Assembly (NCBI GenBank): GCA_026646655.1
Contig: JAPKHT010000089.1
Span: forward strand, 1 to 23,336
Direction of reading: 5' to 3'
Source: JADLBR01 sp020847615
Lineage (GTDB): Bacteria; Verrucomicrobiota; Verrucomicrobiia; JADLBR01
Length of the DNA stretch: 23,336 bases
The position numbers were made by a program, and so were the translations under genes. The notes beneath the pieces were generated by a model, which did no database searches, had not been told where the DNA came from, and saw only the letters and a list, made by a program, of their open reading frames with translations. Position 1 is the stretch's first letter. The number at the start of each line of letters is the position of its first letter. Shown piece by piece: positions 6,650 to 13,638 of the stretch.

Positions 6650-8260
6650 TCAGATAGGCCCCGGGAGGAAATGCGAGGCGACCTGGAGAAACGCATCCAG
6701 CTGCCGCGCTTGCCACGCCTGATCGCGGCCGAACTCATCGGCGAGGAGGCGGGCGACGGCGGGCGCGATGGCGATCGCGGAGCGGGCGTCGAGGACGAGC
6801 GCGCGGGTGCGGCGGGCGAGCACGTCCTCAACGGTGCGCGCCATCTCGTGCCGGGCGGCCCAGGCGACCTGCGCCGCGGTGATGCCAAGGCCCTCATGCA
6901 GGACCGCGCTCAGCCCGGGGCGCTCCCGGGCCAGCGCCGCGACGCCGCCCGCATCGGAGCCGTACTGGGCCAGGGGCCCGCCGGTTTCCGCGCCGCCCGC
7001 GTGCCCGTGGATCGGAAGGTCGCGCGTCGTGCAGGGCCGCTCCTCGAGGTGCCCCAGGACGATCGCGTGATCGACGCAATCCTCCGCCATTTTTCGGTAG
7101 GTCGTCCATTTGCCGCCGGCGATGGTGAGCAGGCCCGAGTTGGAGATGTGGATCGTATGGTCGCGGGATAGCGCGGCGGTCCCGGAGGCCTCGCCCGATT
7201 TCACGAGGGGGCGGATGCCCGCGAAAACGCTCAGGATATCGTCGCGCGCCGGGGGTTCGGCGAGATAGCCGGCGGCGGTCTCCAGGATGAAGTCGATCTC
7301 CTCGGGTAGGGGCCGAGGCTCGAGCTCGGCGCGGGGCACCGGGGTATCGGTCGTGCCGACCACGCAGTGGCCGTGCCACGGGATCGCGAACATGACGCGG
7401 CCATCTCGGGTGTGGGGCACCATGATGGCGGTGTCGCCCGGGAGGAACCGCCTGCCCAGGACGACGTGCACGCCCTGGCTGGGCGCGATCATGGGGGCCG
7501 CGCCCGGATCCTCCAAGCGCCGCACCTCGTCGCAGAAGGGACCCGTCGCATTGATGACGCAGCGCGCGCGGATCTCATGCTCCCCGCCCGCCTCCAGATC
7601 CGCGAAGGACAGGCCCGCGACGAACCCGCCCCCGTCGTGGCACAGGCGCGTGACACGGGCGTAGTTCACGGGGCGCGCCCCCAGGGCCGCCGCGGTCTGG
7701 ATCAGGTTGATCAACAGCCGGCTGTCGTCGAATTGGCCATCGTGGTAGAGGACCCCGCCGCGCAGCCCGTCGCGCTCGAGGGTCGGGATGCGCTCCAGCA
7801 CCGCCTCGCGCGAGAGCAGGCCCGATGGCCCGAAACCGTACTTGCCCGCCAGCATGTCGTAGATGCGCAGGCCGATCCCGTAGAAGGGGGCCTCCCACCA
7901 CACGTAGTTCGGCACGACGAACTGGAGGTCGCGGACCAGATGGGGGGCGTTGCGAAGAAGCAGGCCGCGCTCCCGCAGCGCCTCCATGACGAGCGGCACG
8001 TTGCCCTGCTGGAGATAGCGGACGCCGCCGTGCACGAGTTTCGTGGAACGGCTCGATGTCCCCTGCCCGAAGTCGCCCTGCTCCAGCAGCGCGACCGAAT
8101 AGCCCCGCGCGGCCGCGTCCACCGCGATCCCGGCCCCCGTCGCGCCGCCACCGACCACCGCGATGTCCCACGGGTCGCGGCGCGCCCGGATCTCCTCCAA
8201 GAATTCATCGCGGCACATGGCAACTCGGTCGGGACCGTGCATGAGGGGAAGATCGCACAT
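6650..8260 (-). CDS. glpD: Aerobic glycerol-3-phosphate dehydrogenase
   Basis: This FAD-dependent enzyme oxidises sn-glycerol-3-phosphate to dihydroxyacetone phosphate at the inner membrane and passes electrons to quinone. The 536-residue product has the N-terminal dinucleotide-binding motif G37-G-G-A-T-G42, the S-S-R-S-T-K-L-V-H-G-G-V-R-Y-L segment at 69-83 typical of GlpD/GlpA, a Q-G-V-H-V-V-L segment, the late G-G-K-W385-T-T-Y-R-K-M motif near the flavin site, and a helical C-terminal domain. Length matches the family. Three in-frame ATG codons occur (residues 1, 7 and 15). None has a strong Shine-Dalgarno, though GGAG lies 11 nt before the first, and the conserved part begins only after residue 15. 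The gene is convergent with the GH129-like gene across the repeat zone. No glpF or glpK is visible here. Confidence 0.93.
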   Translation of the reverse strand: MCDLPLMHGPDRVAMCRDEFLEEIRARRDPWDIAVVGGGATGAGIAVDAAARGYSVALLEQGDFGQGTSSRSTKLVHGGVRYLQQGNVPLVMEALRERGLLLRNAPHLVRDLQFVVPNYVWWEAPFYGIGLRIYDMLAGKYGFGPSGLLSREAVLERIPTLERDGLRGGVLYHDGQFDDSRLLINLIQTAAALGARPVNYARVTRLCHDGGGFVAGLSFADLEAGGEHEIRARCVINATGPFCDEVRRLEDPGAAPMIAPSQGVHVVLGRRFLPGDTAIMVPHTRDGRVMFAIPWHGHCVVGTTDTPVPRAELEPRPLPEEIDFILETAAGYLAEPPARDDILSVFAGIRPLVKSGEASGTAALSRDHTIHISNSGLLTIAGGKWTTYRKMAEDCVDHAIVLGHLEERPCTTRDLPIHGHAGGAETGGPLAQYGSDAGGVAALARERPGLSAVLHEGLGITAAQVAWAARHEMARTVEDVLARRTRALVLDARSAIAIAPAVARLLADEFGRDQAWQARQLDAFLQVASHFLPGPI

Positions 8261-8288
8261 CCCGGGCCCGCGCTCCAGAATGACCGGG

Positions 8289-8294
8289 ATTATC
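8289..8294 (-). promoter_or_regulatory. Possible -10 element for glpD
   Basis: Read on the minus strand this is GATAAT, five of six matches to the sigma-70 -10 consensus, about 28 nt upstream of the first glpD ATG. The hexamer 17 nt further upstream (AAGGAA) is a poor -35, so activation by a regulator is possible. Apart from this, the 8261-8562 gap shows nothing I can name: the short plus-strand frames in it have no recognisable product. Confidence 0.3.
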
Positions 8295-8562
8295 TCCCAT
8301 GACCATCCGATTTCCTTGGGGAGCTATTGCCAGAACCATGAGCAGCCGGCATTGGCACTCGCCCGGAGTCTTCGCGGCGGGCAGACGTTGCTTGGTTGCT
8401 ATCCTTGCCCACGTTCAGGGTGCAGGCGCTTCAATGCGCGACGTGTTCGAAGCATGGCTTCGGCCTCCTACCATTCCGAGCCGGAATCCCGCCTGAAATC
8501 GCGCCTGCCTGGCCGGGAGAAAACCCGAGGCCCCGGATACAACCGTCTTGTGAAGAACAGCT

Positions 8563-8638
8563 GGCGACCCTAACGGGATTCGAACCCGTGTTACCGCCGT
8601 GAAAGGGCGGTGTCCTAGGCCTCTAGACGATAGGGTCT
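8563..8638 (-). tRNA. tRNA-Glu (anticodon TTC)
   Basis: On the minus strand it starts with acceptor arm GACCCTA (8638-8632) and ends with TAGGGTC, discriminator G and an encoded CCA (8565-8563). The anticodon stem CCGCC/GGCGG encloses the 7-nt loop CTTTCAC, with anticodon TTC at 8604-8602. The T arm is ACGGG-TTCGAAT-CCCGT. The total of 76 nt is normal. It reads GAA (and GAG by wobble). Confidence 0.95.
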
Positions 8639-8663
8639 TGGGCGGTCTTGCCGCAGGGGGAGA

Positions 8664-8691
8664 AGGATAGGCGTGAAACCCGCGGAGGCAA
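8664..8691 (-). promoter_or_regulatory. Likely promoter of the tRNA-Glu gene
   Basis: On the minus strand TTGCCT (8691-8686) and TATCCT (8669-8664) are separated by 16 nt and lie 25 nt upstream of the mature tRNA 5' end, a suitable distance for a short 5' leader. Both hexamers match four of six consensus bases. Confidence 0.4.
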
Positions 8692-8752
8692 GCCGCAACC
8701 GCCGGGGGGGATTTGCTTGCCCATGGCATCGCGGCCCACGATATTGGCGCGC

Positions 8753-9718
8753 ATGGCGAGCCGGGAGATGATCGCGTACCCCAAGGGGCTTGCCGTGGCG
8801 CGCTATTCGGAGGCAGATCGCGCGCGGTGGGATGCGCTCGTGGACGAGGCGCGCAACGCGCACTTTTTTTTTCGCAGGGACTACCTCGATTACCACGGGG
8901 GCCGATTTGACGACCATTCCCTGATGCTCTGGCGGGGCAGGCGCCCGTGGGCCGCGTTGCCCGCGCATCGCGAGGGCGACGCGCTCGTCTCGCACGCCGG
9001 GCTTTCGTTTGGAGGGCTGGTGGTGGGGCCGGCCACGAGGTACGCGGACGTCGTGGGATTCTTCGATATGCTGGCGTCGCACATGCGCGAATCGGGCCTG
9101 GCTCGATTGGTCTATCGCCGCGCGCCGCAGCCATATTGGAGGGGCCCCGGGGACGAGGACCTCCTGGAACTTTCGCGGCGCGGGGCGCGGCGCACCGGCG
9201 TCAGGGTGGGTGCGGCGATCGCCCCCGCGGGTCGCATCGCGCCCGGGCGAACGCACCGCCATGAGCTCAGCCACGCCCGGGCCGCGGGGTTCGAGGTGCG
9301 CCACGACACCGTGGAGGCCGCGTGGCCCCTGGTGACCGACACATTGCGGAGGCGGCACGGGGCCGAGCCCGTCCATTCCCTGGAGGAAATCCGTATGCTG
9401 CGCGACCGGTTTCCGGCCAACATCGTGGCGCGCACGGTGTTTTCGGGCACCGATCGGCTCGCGGCGGTCATCGTGTTCATCTCGCCATCGGCGTACAAGC
9501 TGCAATACTATGGATACGTGCCGATCGCATCGCGCTCCGGCGCCGGGGAATTTCTCGACGCGGCCGTTCTGGACGAGGCCCGAGCCGCGGGCTGTTGGCT
9601 GGATCTCGGGACGTCGATGGAGCCTGCGACCGGCGAACTGCAGGCGCGGCTGCACGCCACGAAGGAGGACTGCGGGGCGCGCATGGTCCTTTACGAGACC
9701 TACGAATGGGAACCGTGA
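8753..9718 (+). CDS. FemAB/GNAT-like acyltransferase of the sugar cluster
   Basis: The product is a soluble protein of about 320 residues with the GNAT-fold (FemAB-like) pattern often found in polysaccharide loci: R-D-Y-L-D-Y-H, then R-F-D-D-H-S-L-M, A-L-P-A-H-R-E-G-D-A-L-V-S-H-A-G-L, and late Y-Y-G-Y-V and L-D-L-G-T-S motifs. It probably transfers an acyl or aminoacyl group to an amino sugar, since a ketoisomerase and an aminotransferase follow directly. That role is inference. The start is uncertain: ATG codons at 8723, 8753 and 8768 all lack a clear Shine-Dalgarno, and conserved sequence begins just after 8768. The stop at 9716-9718 overlaps the GTG of the next gene by 4 nt, which implies translational coupling. 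Confidence 0.75.
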   Translation: MASREMIAYPKGLAVARYSEADRARWDALVDEARNAHFFFRRDYLDYHGGRFDDHSLMLWRGRRPWAALPAHREGDALVSHAGLSFGGLVVGPATRYADVVGFFDMLASHMRESGLARLVYRRAPQPYWRGPGDEDLLELSRRGARRTGVRVGAAIAPAGRIAPGRTHRHELSHARAAGFEVRHDTVEAAWPLVTDTLRRRHGAEPVHSLEEIRMLRDRFPANIVARTVFSGTDRLAAVIVFISPSAYKLQYYGYVPIASRSGAGEFLDAAVLDEARAAGCWLDLGTSMEPATGELQARLHATKEDCGARMVLYETYEWEP

Positions 9719-10143
9719 GTTCAGGGATGGAAGAAGAGCCCCAACTGATCCGACTGCGGAGCGTGCCGCATCGCTTCGGGGAACTGGTGGTCGCCGAGGG
9801 CGGCCCGCTGCCTTTCGAACCCCGGCGGACCTATTTCGTGCACGGGATTCCGGCCGGGGCGACGCGCGGCGGGCACGCGCACAGGCGGACGCGCGAGGCG
9901 ATCATCCCGCTGCGCGGGAGTTTCCGGGTGTCGGTCGCGCGGCCCGGCGGCAGTGCGGAGGTCTTTCGACTCTCCGACCCGCGGGCGGCCCTGCTGATAC
10001 CGGCGCACCGGTGGGTCGTGCTGGACGAATTTTCTGACGGGGCGTCTTTCCTCGTGGTCGCATCGGAGCCGTATGACGAGGCGGATTACATCCGCGATCG
10101 CGCGGCGTTCGAGGGCCTGGGTGCGGGGGGGTGCGCCGGGTGA
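9715..10143 (+). CDS. FdtA/WxcM-like cupin, dTDP-sugar 3,4-ketoisomerase
   Basis: The product is a single-domain cupin of about 142 residues. The family isomerises dTDP-4-keto-6-deoxyglucose to the 3-keto sugar, the step before 3-amination in dTDP-Fuc3NAc or Qui3NAc synthesis. Family marks are the V-H-G-I-P-A-G segment, G-G-H54-A-H56 holding the active-site histidines, R-E-A-I-I-P-L-R-G-S-F, and L-I-P-A-H-R-W-V near the second half of the barrel. I chose the GTG at 9715 because it gives a GTGA overlap with the previous stop, like the other genes of this operon. The ATG at 9727 is the alternative. The next gene is a matching aminotransferase, which supports the assignment. The exact keto product (fuco or gluco) cannot be read from the sequence. 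Confidence 0.75.
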   Translation: MSSGMEEEPQLIRLRSVPHRFGELVVAEGGPLPFEPRRTYFVHGIPAGATRGGHAHRRTREAIIPLRGSFRVSVARPGGSAEVFRLSDPRAALLIPAHRWVVLDEFSDGASFLVVASEPYDEADYIRDRAAFEGLGAGGCAG

Positions 10144-11258
10144 ACGCGCCGATACCTTTCCTGGATCTGCGCCAGCCCACGGGCGCGCTGCGGGGGGCGA
10201 TCGATGGCGCGATCGCGCGGGTGCTGGACCGGGGGCAGTTTCTTCTGGGCCCCGAGATCGCGGGCCTCGAGTCGGAGTTTGCCGCGTGGTGCGGGGCCCG
10301 GCATTGCGCGGGCGTGGCGAGCGGTTTCTCGGCGCTGCAGCTCATCGTGCGGGCGTGCGGCATCGGGCCGGGCGATGAGGTCATCGTCCCGGGCAACACC
10401 CACATCGCGACGTGGCTTGCGGTGGCCGCGACCGGGGCGCGGCCGGTGCCGGTGGATCCTGAGCCCGCGACGCGGGTGATCGGGGCGGCGGGGGTGGAGG
10501 CGGCGATCACGCCAAAGACCCGCGCGGTCTTCGCGGTCCATCTGTACGGCATGCCGTGCGACATGCCGGCGCTGGGGGACCTGTGCCGGTCCCGCGGGAT
10601 CAGGCTCCTTGTTGACGCGGCCCAATCGGCCGGGGCGGCGATCGGCGGGTCAAGGGCCTTGTGCCACGGCGACGCGGCCGCCTACAGCTTCTACCCGACA
10701 AAGAACCTCGGCGCGCTGGGCGACGGCGGCGCGGTCGTCACCGATGATCCCGAGATCGACGCCGCGGTCCGCCTGCTGCGCAATTATGGGATGCGCCATT
10801 TTGCGGATCATCCCATGCGCGGCGTAAACGCGCGCATGGAGGAACTCCACGCGGCCGTCCTCCGGGAAAAGCTGCGGTGGCTTGACGACTGGAACGACCG
10901 CAGGGAGGCGATCGCGCGGCGATATCTCGGGCGACTTTCGGCGATGCCGGGAACGGTGGCGCCGGCATGGCCCGCCGGGGTCCGTCACGCGTGGCACCTG
11001 TTCGTGATTGAGGTGGATGACCGGGAGGCCGTGCGTGCGCGGCTGGACGCGGCGGGCATTGGCACGGCCGTGCATTACCCGGTGCCGCCCCACCGCACGG
11101 CGGCCTTCGCGGGAACCGGGCCCTTCCCTCCTTTGCCCGTGACCGACAGGCTGGCCAGCCGCGTCCTGAGCCTGCCCCTGCACCCCTTCCTCGATACGGC
11201 GGAGGCGGATCGCGTCATGGACGCGCTTGCCGATGCGGTCCGCGGGGAGGCACGATGA
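10140..11258 (+). CDS. DegT/DnrJ/EryC1 family sugar aminotransferase
   Basis: This is a PLP-dependent aminotransferase of 372 residues acting on nucleotide-linked keto sugars, probably at C3 given the FdtA-like gene in front. The start is P-F-L-D-L-R-Q-P. G-D-E-V-I-V-P-G-N-T is present, D159 in L-V-D-A-A-Q-S-A-G-A would contact the PLP ring nitrogen, and K188 in F-Y-P-T-K-N-L-G-A-L-G-D-G-G-A is the Schiff-base lysine. N-Y-G-M-R and N-A-R-M-E-E-L-H-A-A follow as in the family. The GTG at 10140 gives a GTGA overlap with the cupin stop and has a run of G eight bases upstream; GTG at 10131 is also possible. The 3' end overlaps the next gene as ATGA. The family is certain; regiochemistry is inferred from context. 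Confidence 0.9.
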   Translation: MNAPIPFLDLRQPTGALRGAIDGAIARVLDRGQFLLGPEIAGLESEFAAWCGARHCAGVASGFSALQLIVRACGIGPGDEVIVPGNTHIATWLAVAATGARPVPVDPEPATRVIGAAGVEAAITPKTRAVFAVHLYGMPCDMPALGDLCRSRGIRLLVDAAQSAGAAIGGSRALCHGDAAAYSFYPTKNLGALGDGGAVVTDDPEIDAAVRLLRNYGMRHFADHPMRGVNARMEELHAAVLREKLRWLDDWNDRREAIARRYLGRLSAMPGTVAPAWPAGVRHAWHLFVIEVDDREAVRARLDAAGIGTAVHYPVPPHRTAAFAGTGPFPPLPVTDRLASRVLSLPLHPFLDTAEADRVMDALADAVRGEAR

Positions 11259-12733
11259 GCGCCGCCGCATTTGTCTCGGAAGCCTGGGCCGCGATCCACG
11301 GGGGCGATGTGCCCGGCGCGCTGCGGTTGCTCGCCGAGGCCTATGGTCTCATCGGGCGCTGGAGCGAGGGCGGGCAGCGGTTGCCCATCGGTTGGCCGGA
11401 GGGCGACCGCATCATCGCGGCGGCGGCCCAGATCGTGCGCGGCGCGGCGGACCCGGGCCCGGACGATGGCGGAGGCGCGGGTGGCGACGCCGTCCTGTTC
11501 TCCCGCTGGACCTATTATGGGGGCCATCGCTTCGCGGCGACGGACATCCTCCGCCTGTCCCCCGCGCGCCAGAAGTGCGCTTTCGTCGTCAATCCGGGGG
11601 CGTTGGATCCCTCCCCGCATGACATGGCCGAGAGGCTTGGGATCCCGGCAGATTGCGTGGAAGTGGCGCCAGACGATGTCCGGCGCACGCCCTGGGAGTG
11701 GCTGCCGGCGAGGCTGCGCGCCCGGGGATGCTCCCGGCTCTTCGTGGTGCACGATACCTATAAGCCCGGCGTGCTGGTGGCCGCCCTGGCGTCGGCTCTG
11801 GCCCGCGTGTACATCCTGCACCACATCGATGCCAAGCCGTGCAGCGGGCTGCACCTGCCGGGCGTTCGCGTGGTCGAACTGACGCCCTTCTGTTACCATT
11901 ACTCCCGGATCAATCTGGGCATCGTCCCCATCTATCTCCCGCTGGTGTCGGAGCCGCCCGCCGGTGGGAGGCCGCCGTTTCTTGCGACCGGTGAACTGCG
12001 CACGGCCACGTGCGGACGAGAGTCCAAGTTCGCGCTGCATCAGGGGTTCCCCTATGCGGGGATCATCGCGGAGCGGCTGCGGCGCTTTGGCGGCAGGCAT
12101 GTCCACATCGGGCGTCTCTCGGAGAACGCGCTGGCCCGGGTGACCGAGGCGTTGCGCCGGGCCGGCGTCGACCCCGGTCGCTTCGAGTATCTGTCCAGGG
12201 TCCCGAACCTGCCGGCCGCCCTCTGGGCGAATCGGGTCGACCTGTACCTGGCGTCGTTCCCCGCGGGGGGCGCCAGGACCGTGATCGACGTCATGGCCTC
12301 CGCGACGCCCGCCGTCGTCCACTGGGCGGGCGGCCACGAGGGCGTGCATCGCATCAACCTGCGCGCCCCGGGCACCGCCGAGTGGTCCACGCCCGAGGAA
12401 CTCTGGAAAATTTTGGCCGCGGCCGATGCCGCGTGGCTCGAGGGGCGCTCGCGGATGGCCGGCGAGCACTTCGATCGCCATCATCGGCCCGACGTCCTCG
12501 CGCGCGCTCTCTCGGAGCCCGAGATCGCGGGTGTGGAGCCGCCCGCCCTGCCCGAGGGGGCCATGGTCCCGTCGCCCCACGACGTGCTCTGCCAGGTGCT
12601 CGCGGACATCGCGTGGCTTCGGCGAAGCGAGGGGGCGATGGCCACGCGGCTCGCCCATTTGGAGAAAGAGATGTCGCGGGCGCTCCGGTGGCCCCGGTGG
12701 CCCACGCGAGAATCCACCCCTCCGGGCCCGTGA
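11255..12733 (+). CDS. Putative GT-B type glycosyltransferase
   Basis: The 492-residue soluble protein is translationally coupled to the aminotransferase (ATGA). The N-terminal 60 residues are helical. The middle contains F-V-V-H-D-T-Y-K-P-G-V-L and Y-I-L-H-H-I-D. The C-terminal half has F-P-A-G-G-A-R-T-V-I-D-V-M-A-S-A-T-P-A-V, the kind of segment that binds a nucleotide sugar in GT-B and SPINDLY/OGT-like enzymes. A short helical, possibly coiled-coil tail (about 440-480) rich in L, E and R ends the protein. I infer transfer of the amino sugar made by the genes upstream, but I do not recognise a precise family. An unrelated carbohydrate-binding role cannot be excluded. Confidence 0.6.
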   Translation: MSAAAFVSEAWAAIHGGDVPGALRLLAEAYGLIGRWSEGGQRLPIGWPEGDRIIAAAAQIVRGAADPGPDDGGGAGGDAVLFSRWTYYGGHRFAATDILRLSPARQKCAFVVNPGALDPSPHDMAERLGIPADCVEVAPDDVRRTPWEWLPARLRARGCSRLFVVHDTYKPGVLVAALASALARVYILHHIDAKPCSGLHLPGVRVVELTPFCYHYSRINLGIVPIYLPLVSEPPAGGRPPFLATGELRTATCGRESKFALHQGFPYAGIIAERLRRFGGRHVHIGRLSENALARVTEALRRAGVDPGRFEYLSRVPNLPAALWANRVDLYLASFPAGGARTVIDVMASATPAVVHWAGGHEGVHRINLRAPGTAEWSTPEELWKILAAADAAWLEGRSRMAGEHFDRHHRPDVLARALSEPEIAGVEPPALPEGAMVPSPHDVLCQVLADIAWLRRSEGAMATRLAHLEKEMSRALRWPRWPTRESTPPGP

Positions 12734-12743
12734 GCGTCACGAG

Positions 12744-12757
12744 CCCAGTCCCCTGGG
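12744..12757. terminator. Weak terminator-like hairpin between convergent genes
   Basis: CCCAG-TCCC-CTGGG forms a 5-bp stem in the 40-bp gap between the glycosyltransferase stop and the stop of the minus-strand acetyltransferase. There is no T-run on either side, so function as an intrinsic terminator is doubtful. Confidence 0.2.
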
Positions 12758-12773
12758 GCGATCGGGAACGGAT

Positions 12774-13439
12774 TCAAATCGCCCGCAGCTCGTCGCTGGA
12801 TCTTGGCAGCGGCATCGCCGCCTGCCCCTTATACACGCCCTTCTCCCGGGTGTCTTCCATCACGAGGGCGCCCGCGCCGATCACGCAGCCCCTGGCGATC
12901 GTGATCTTGTCCCGGATCGTGGCGCCCGCGCCGATGAAACAGTAAGATTCGACGGTGACGTTGCCAGAGACCGTGGCGCCGCCCGATATGAAACAGTGGT
13001 CCTTGATGATCGTGTGATGGCCGATCACGGCGCCCGACCCGATCGTGACGTTGCTCCCGATCTCGGCGAAGGGCTGTATGATGCAGCCCTCGTGGATCAC
13101 GCAGTTGTCCCCGATCAAGAGACCCGGCCAGGTCGTTGCGCGCGAGCTGACATACGTGGCAAGGGCATAGCCCTTCGCCTTGGCCTGGGCGTACTTCTCG
13201 GCGCGCGCGGCATTGACCCTGACGTAGCTGATCGCGACCAGCATCTCGCATCGGGAGGGAGGGAATGTCCGCTCGATGTCCTCAAAGGCGACCACGGGGA
13301 GCCCCGCGTGGGTCTCCCGGTCAAGGAACGCCCTGTCCACCGTGAACCCGCGGACCTCATAGGGCGAGTCGTGATCGAGATAGAAACGGGCGTGGTCGGC
13401 TGTCTTGCCGGCGCCGAAAATCACGACTTCCCTTTTCAT
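12774..13439 (-). CDS. PglD/NeuD-like sugar O- or N-acetyltransferase
   Basis: The 221-residue product is shaped like PglD/NeuD. Residues 1-75 are a small Rossmann-like domain (V-V-I-F-G-A-G-K-T-A-D). Residues 105-215 are a left-handed beta-helix made of hexapeptide repeats (I-G-D-N-C-V, I-G-S-N-V-T, I-G-S-G-A-V, I-G-A-G-A-T). The H141-H142 pair, followed by H148, fits the catalytic histidine region. The enzyme would transfer acetyl from acetyl-CoA to a nucleotide amino sugar. It is convergent with the sugar operon and divergent from the ATP-grasp gene. Its substrate may be the amino sugar made by the neighbouring DegT enzyme, but this is inference. No strong Shine-Dalgarno is seen before the ATG. 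Confidence 0.85.
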   Translation of the reverse strand: MKREVVIFGAGKTADHARFYLDHDSPYEVRGFTVDRAFLDRETHAGLPVVAFEDIERTFPPSRCEMLVAISYVRVNAARAEKYAQAKAKGYALATYVSSRATTWPGLLIGDNCVIHEGCIIQPFAEIGSNVTIGSGAVIGHHTIIKDHCFISGGATVSGNVTVESYCFIGAGATIRDKITIARGCVIGAGALVMEDTREKGVYKGQAAMPLPRSSDELRAI

Positions 13440-13552
13440 GCATCGGTTCCGTTGGGAGGGTCAGGGCAGGCCGGGGGCCGTGGCTGGGACAGCGGCGGGC
13501 GAAAGCCTCGTTCTCTCGACGGTGGGCATCAGCCCCATGAAACGCGGAATGA

Positions 13553-13608
13553 TTGACCCGTCAAGGGCTCCGTGGTCGCTTGACCCATCTCGCGCGGGCT
13601 GTTTCATT
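13553..13608 (+). promoter_or_regulatory. TTGACCC direct repeats and possible promoter
   Basis: TTGACCC occurs at 13553-13559 and again at 13580-13586, 27 bp apart on the same helical side to within about half a turn. The first is part of a palindrome, TTGACCCGTCAA (13553-13564). The second can serve as a -35 (TTGACC) with TTCATT at 13603-13608 after 17 nt. This is the intergenic region between two divergent genes, so it may be a shared control site. Confidence 0.3.
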
Positions 13609-13613
13609 GGTCC

Positions 13614-13633
13614 CGGGCGACGTTGATCGCCCG
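13614..13633 (+). promoter_or_regulatory. Hairpin covering the ribosome binding region of the ATP-grasp gene
   Basis: CGGGCGA and TCGCCCG form a perfect 7-bp, GC-rich stem around CGTTGA, ending 5 nt before the ATG at 13639. No Shine-Dalgarno sequence is seen there. The stem would occupy the ribosome footprint and could limit translation. Confidence 0.4.
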
Positions 13634-13638
13634 AGCGT

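Noticed and set aside
8520..8562. Terminator downstream of the tRNA-Glu gene
   Set aside because: A CGGG/CCCG pair with an A/T-rich loop is present, but the stem is only 4-5 bp and no T-run follows on the minus strand.
8163..8573. 136-codon plus-strand frame between glpD and the tRNA
   Set aside because: It overlaps the glpD start and the tRNA 3' end, and I recognise no family in the translation.
11075..12658. 527-codon open frame on the minus strand opposite the glycosyltransferase
   Set aside because: It is low-complexity and overlaps the aminotransferase and glycosyltransferase genes, which have strong motifs and coupled starts.
12426..13556. 376-codon plus-strand frame across the PglD-like gene
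   Set aside because: The hexapeptide repeats on the minus strand are unmistakable, and the plus frame has no recognisable content.
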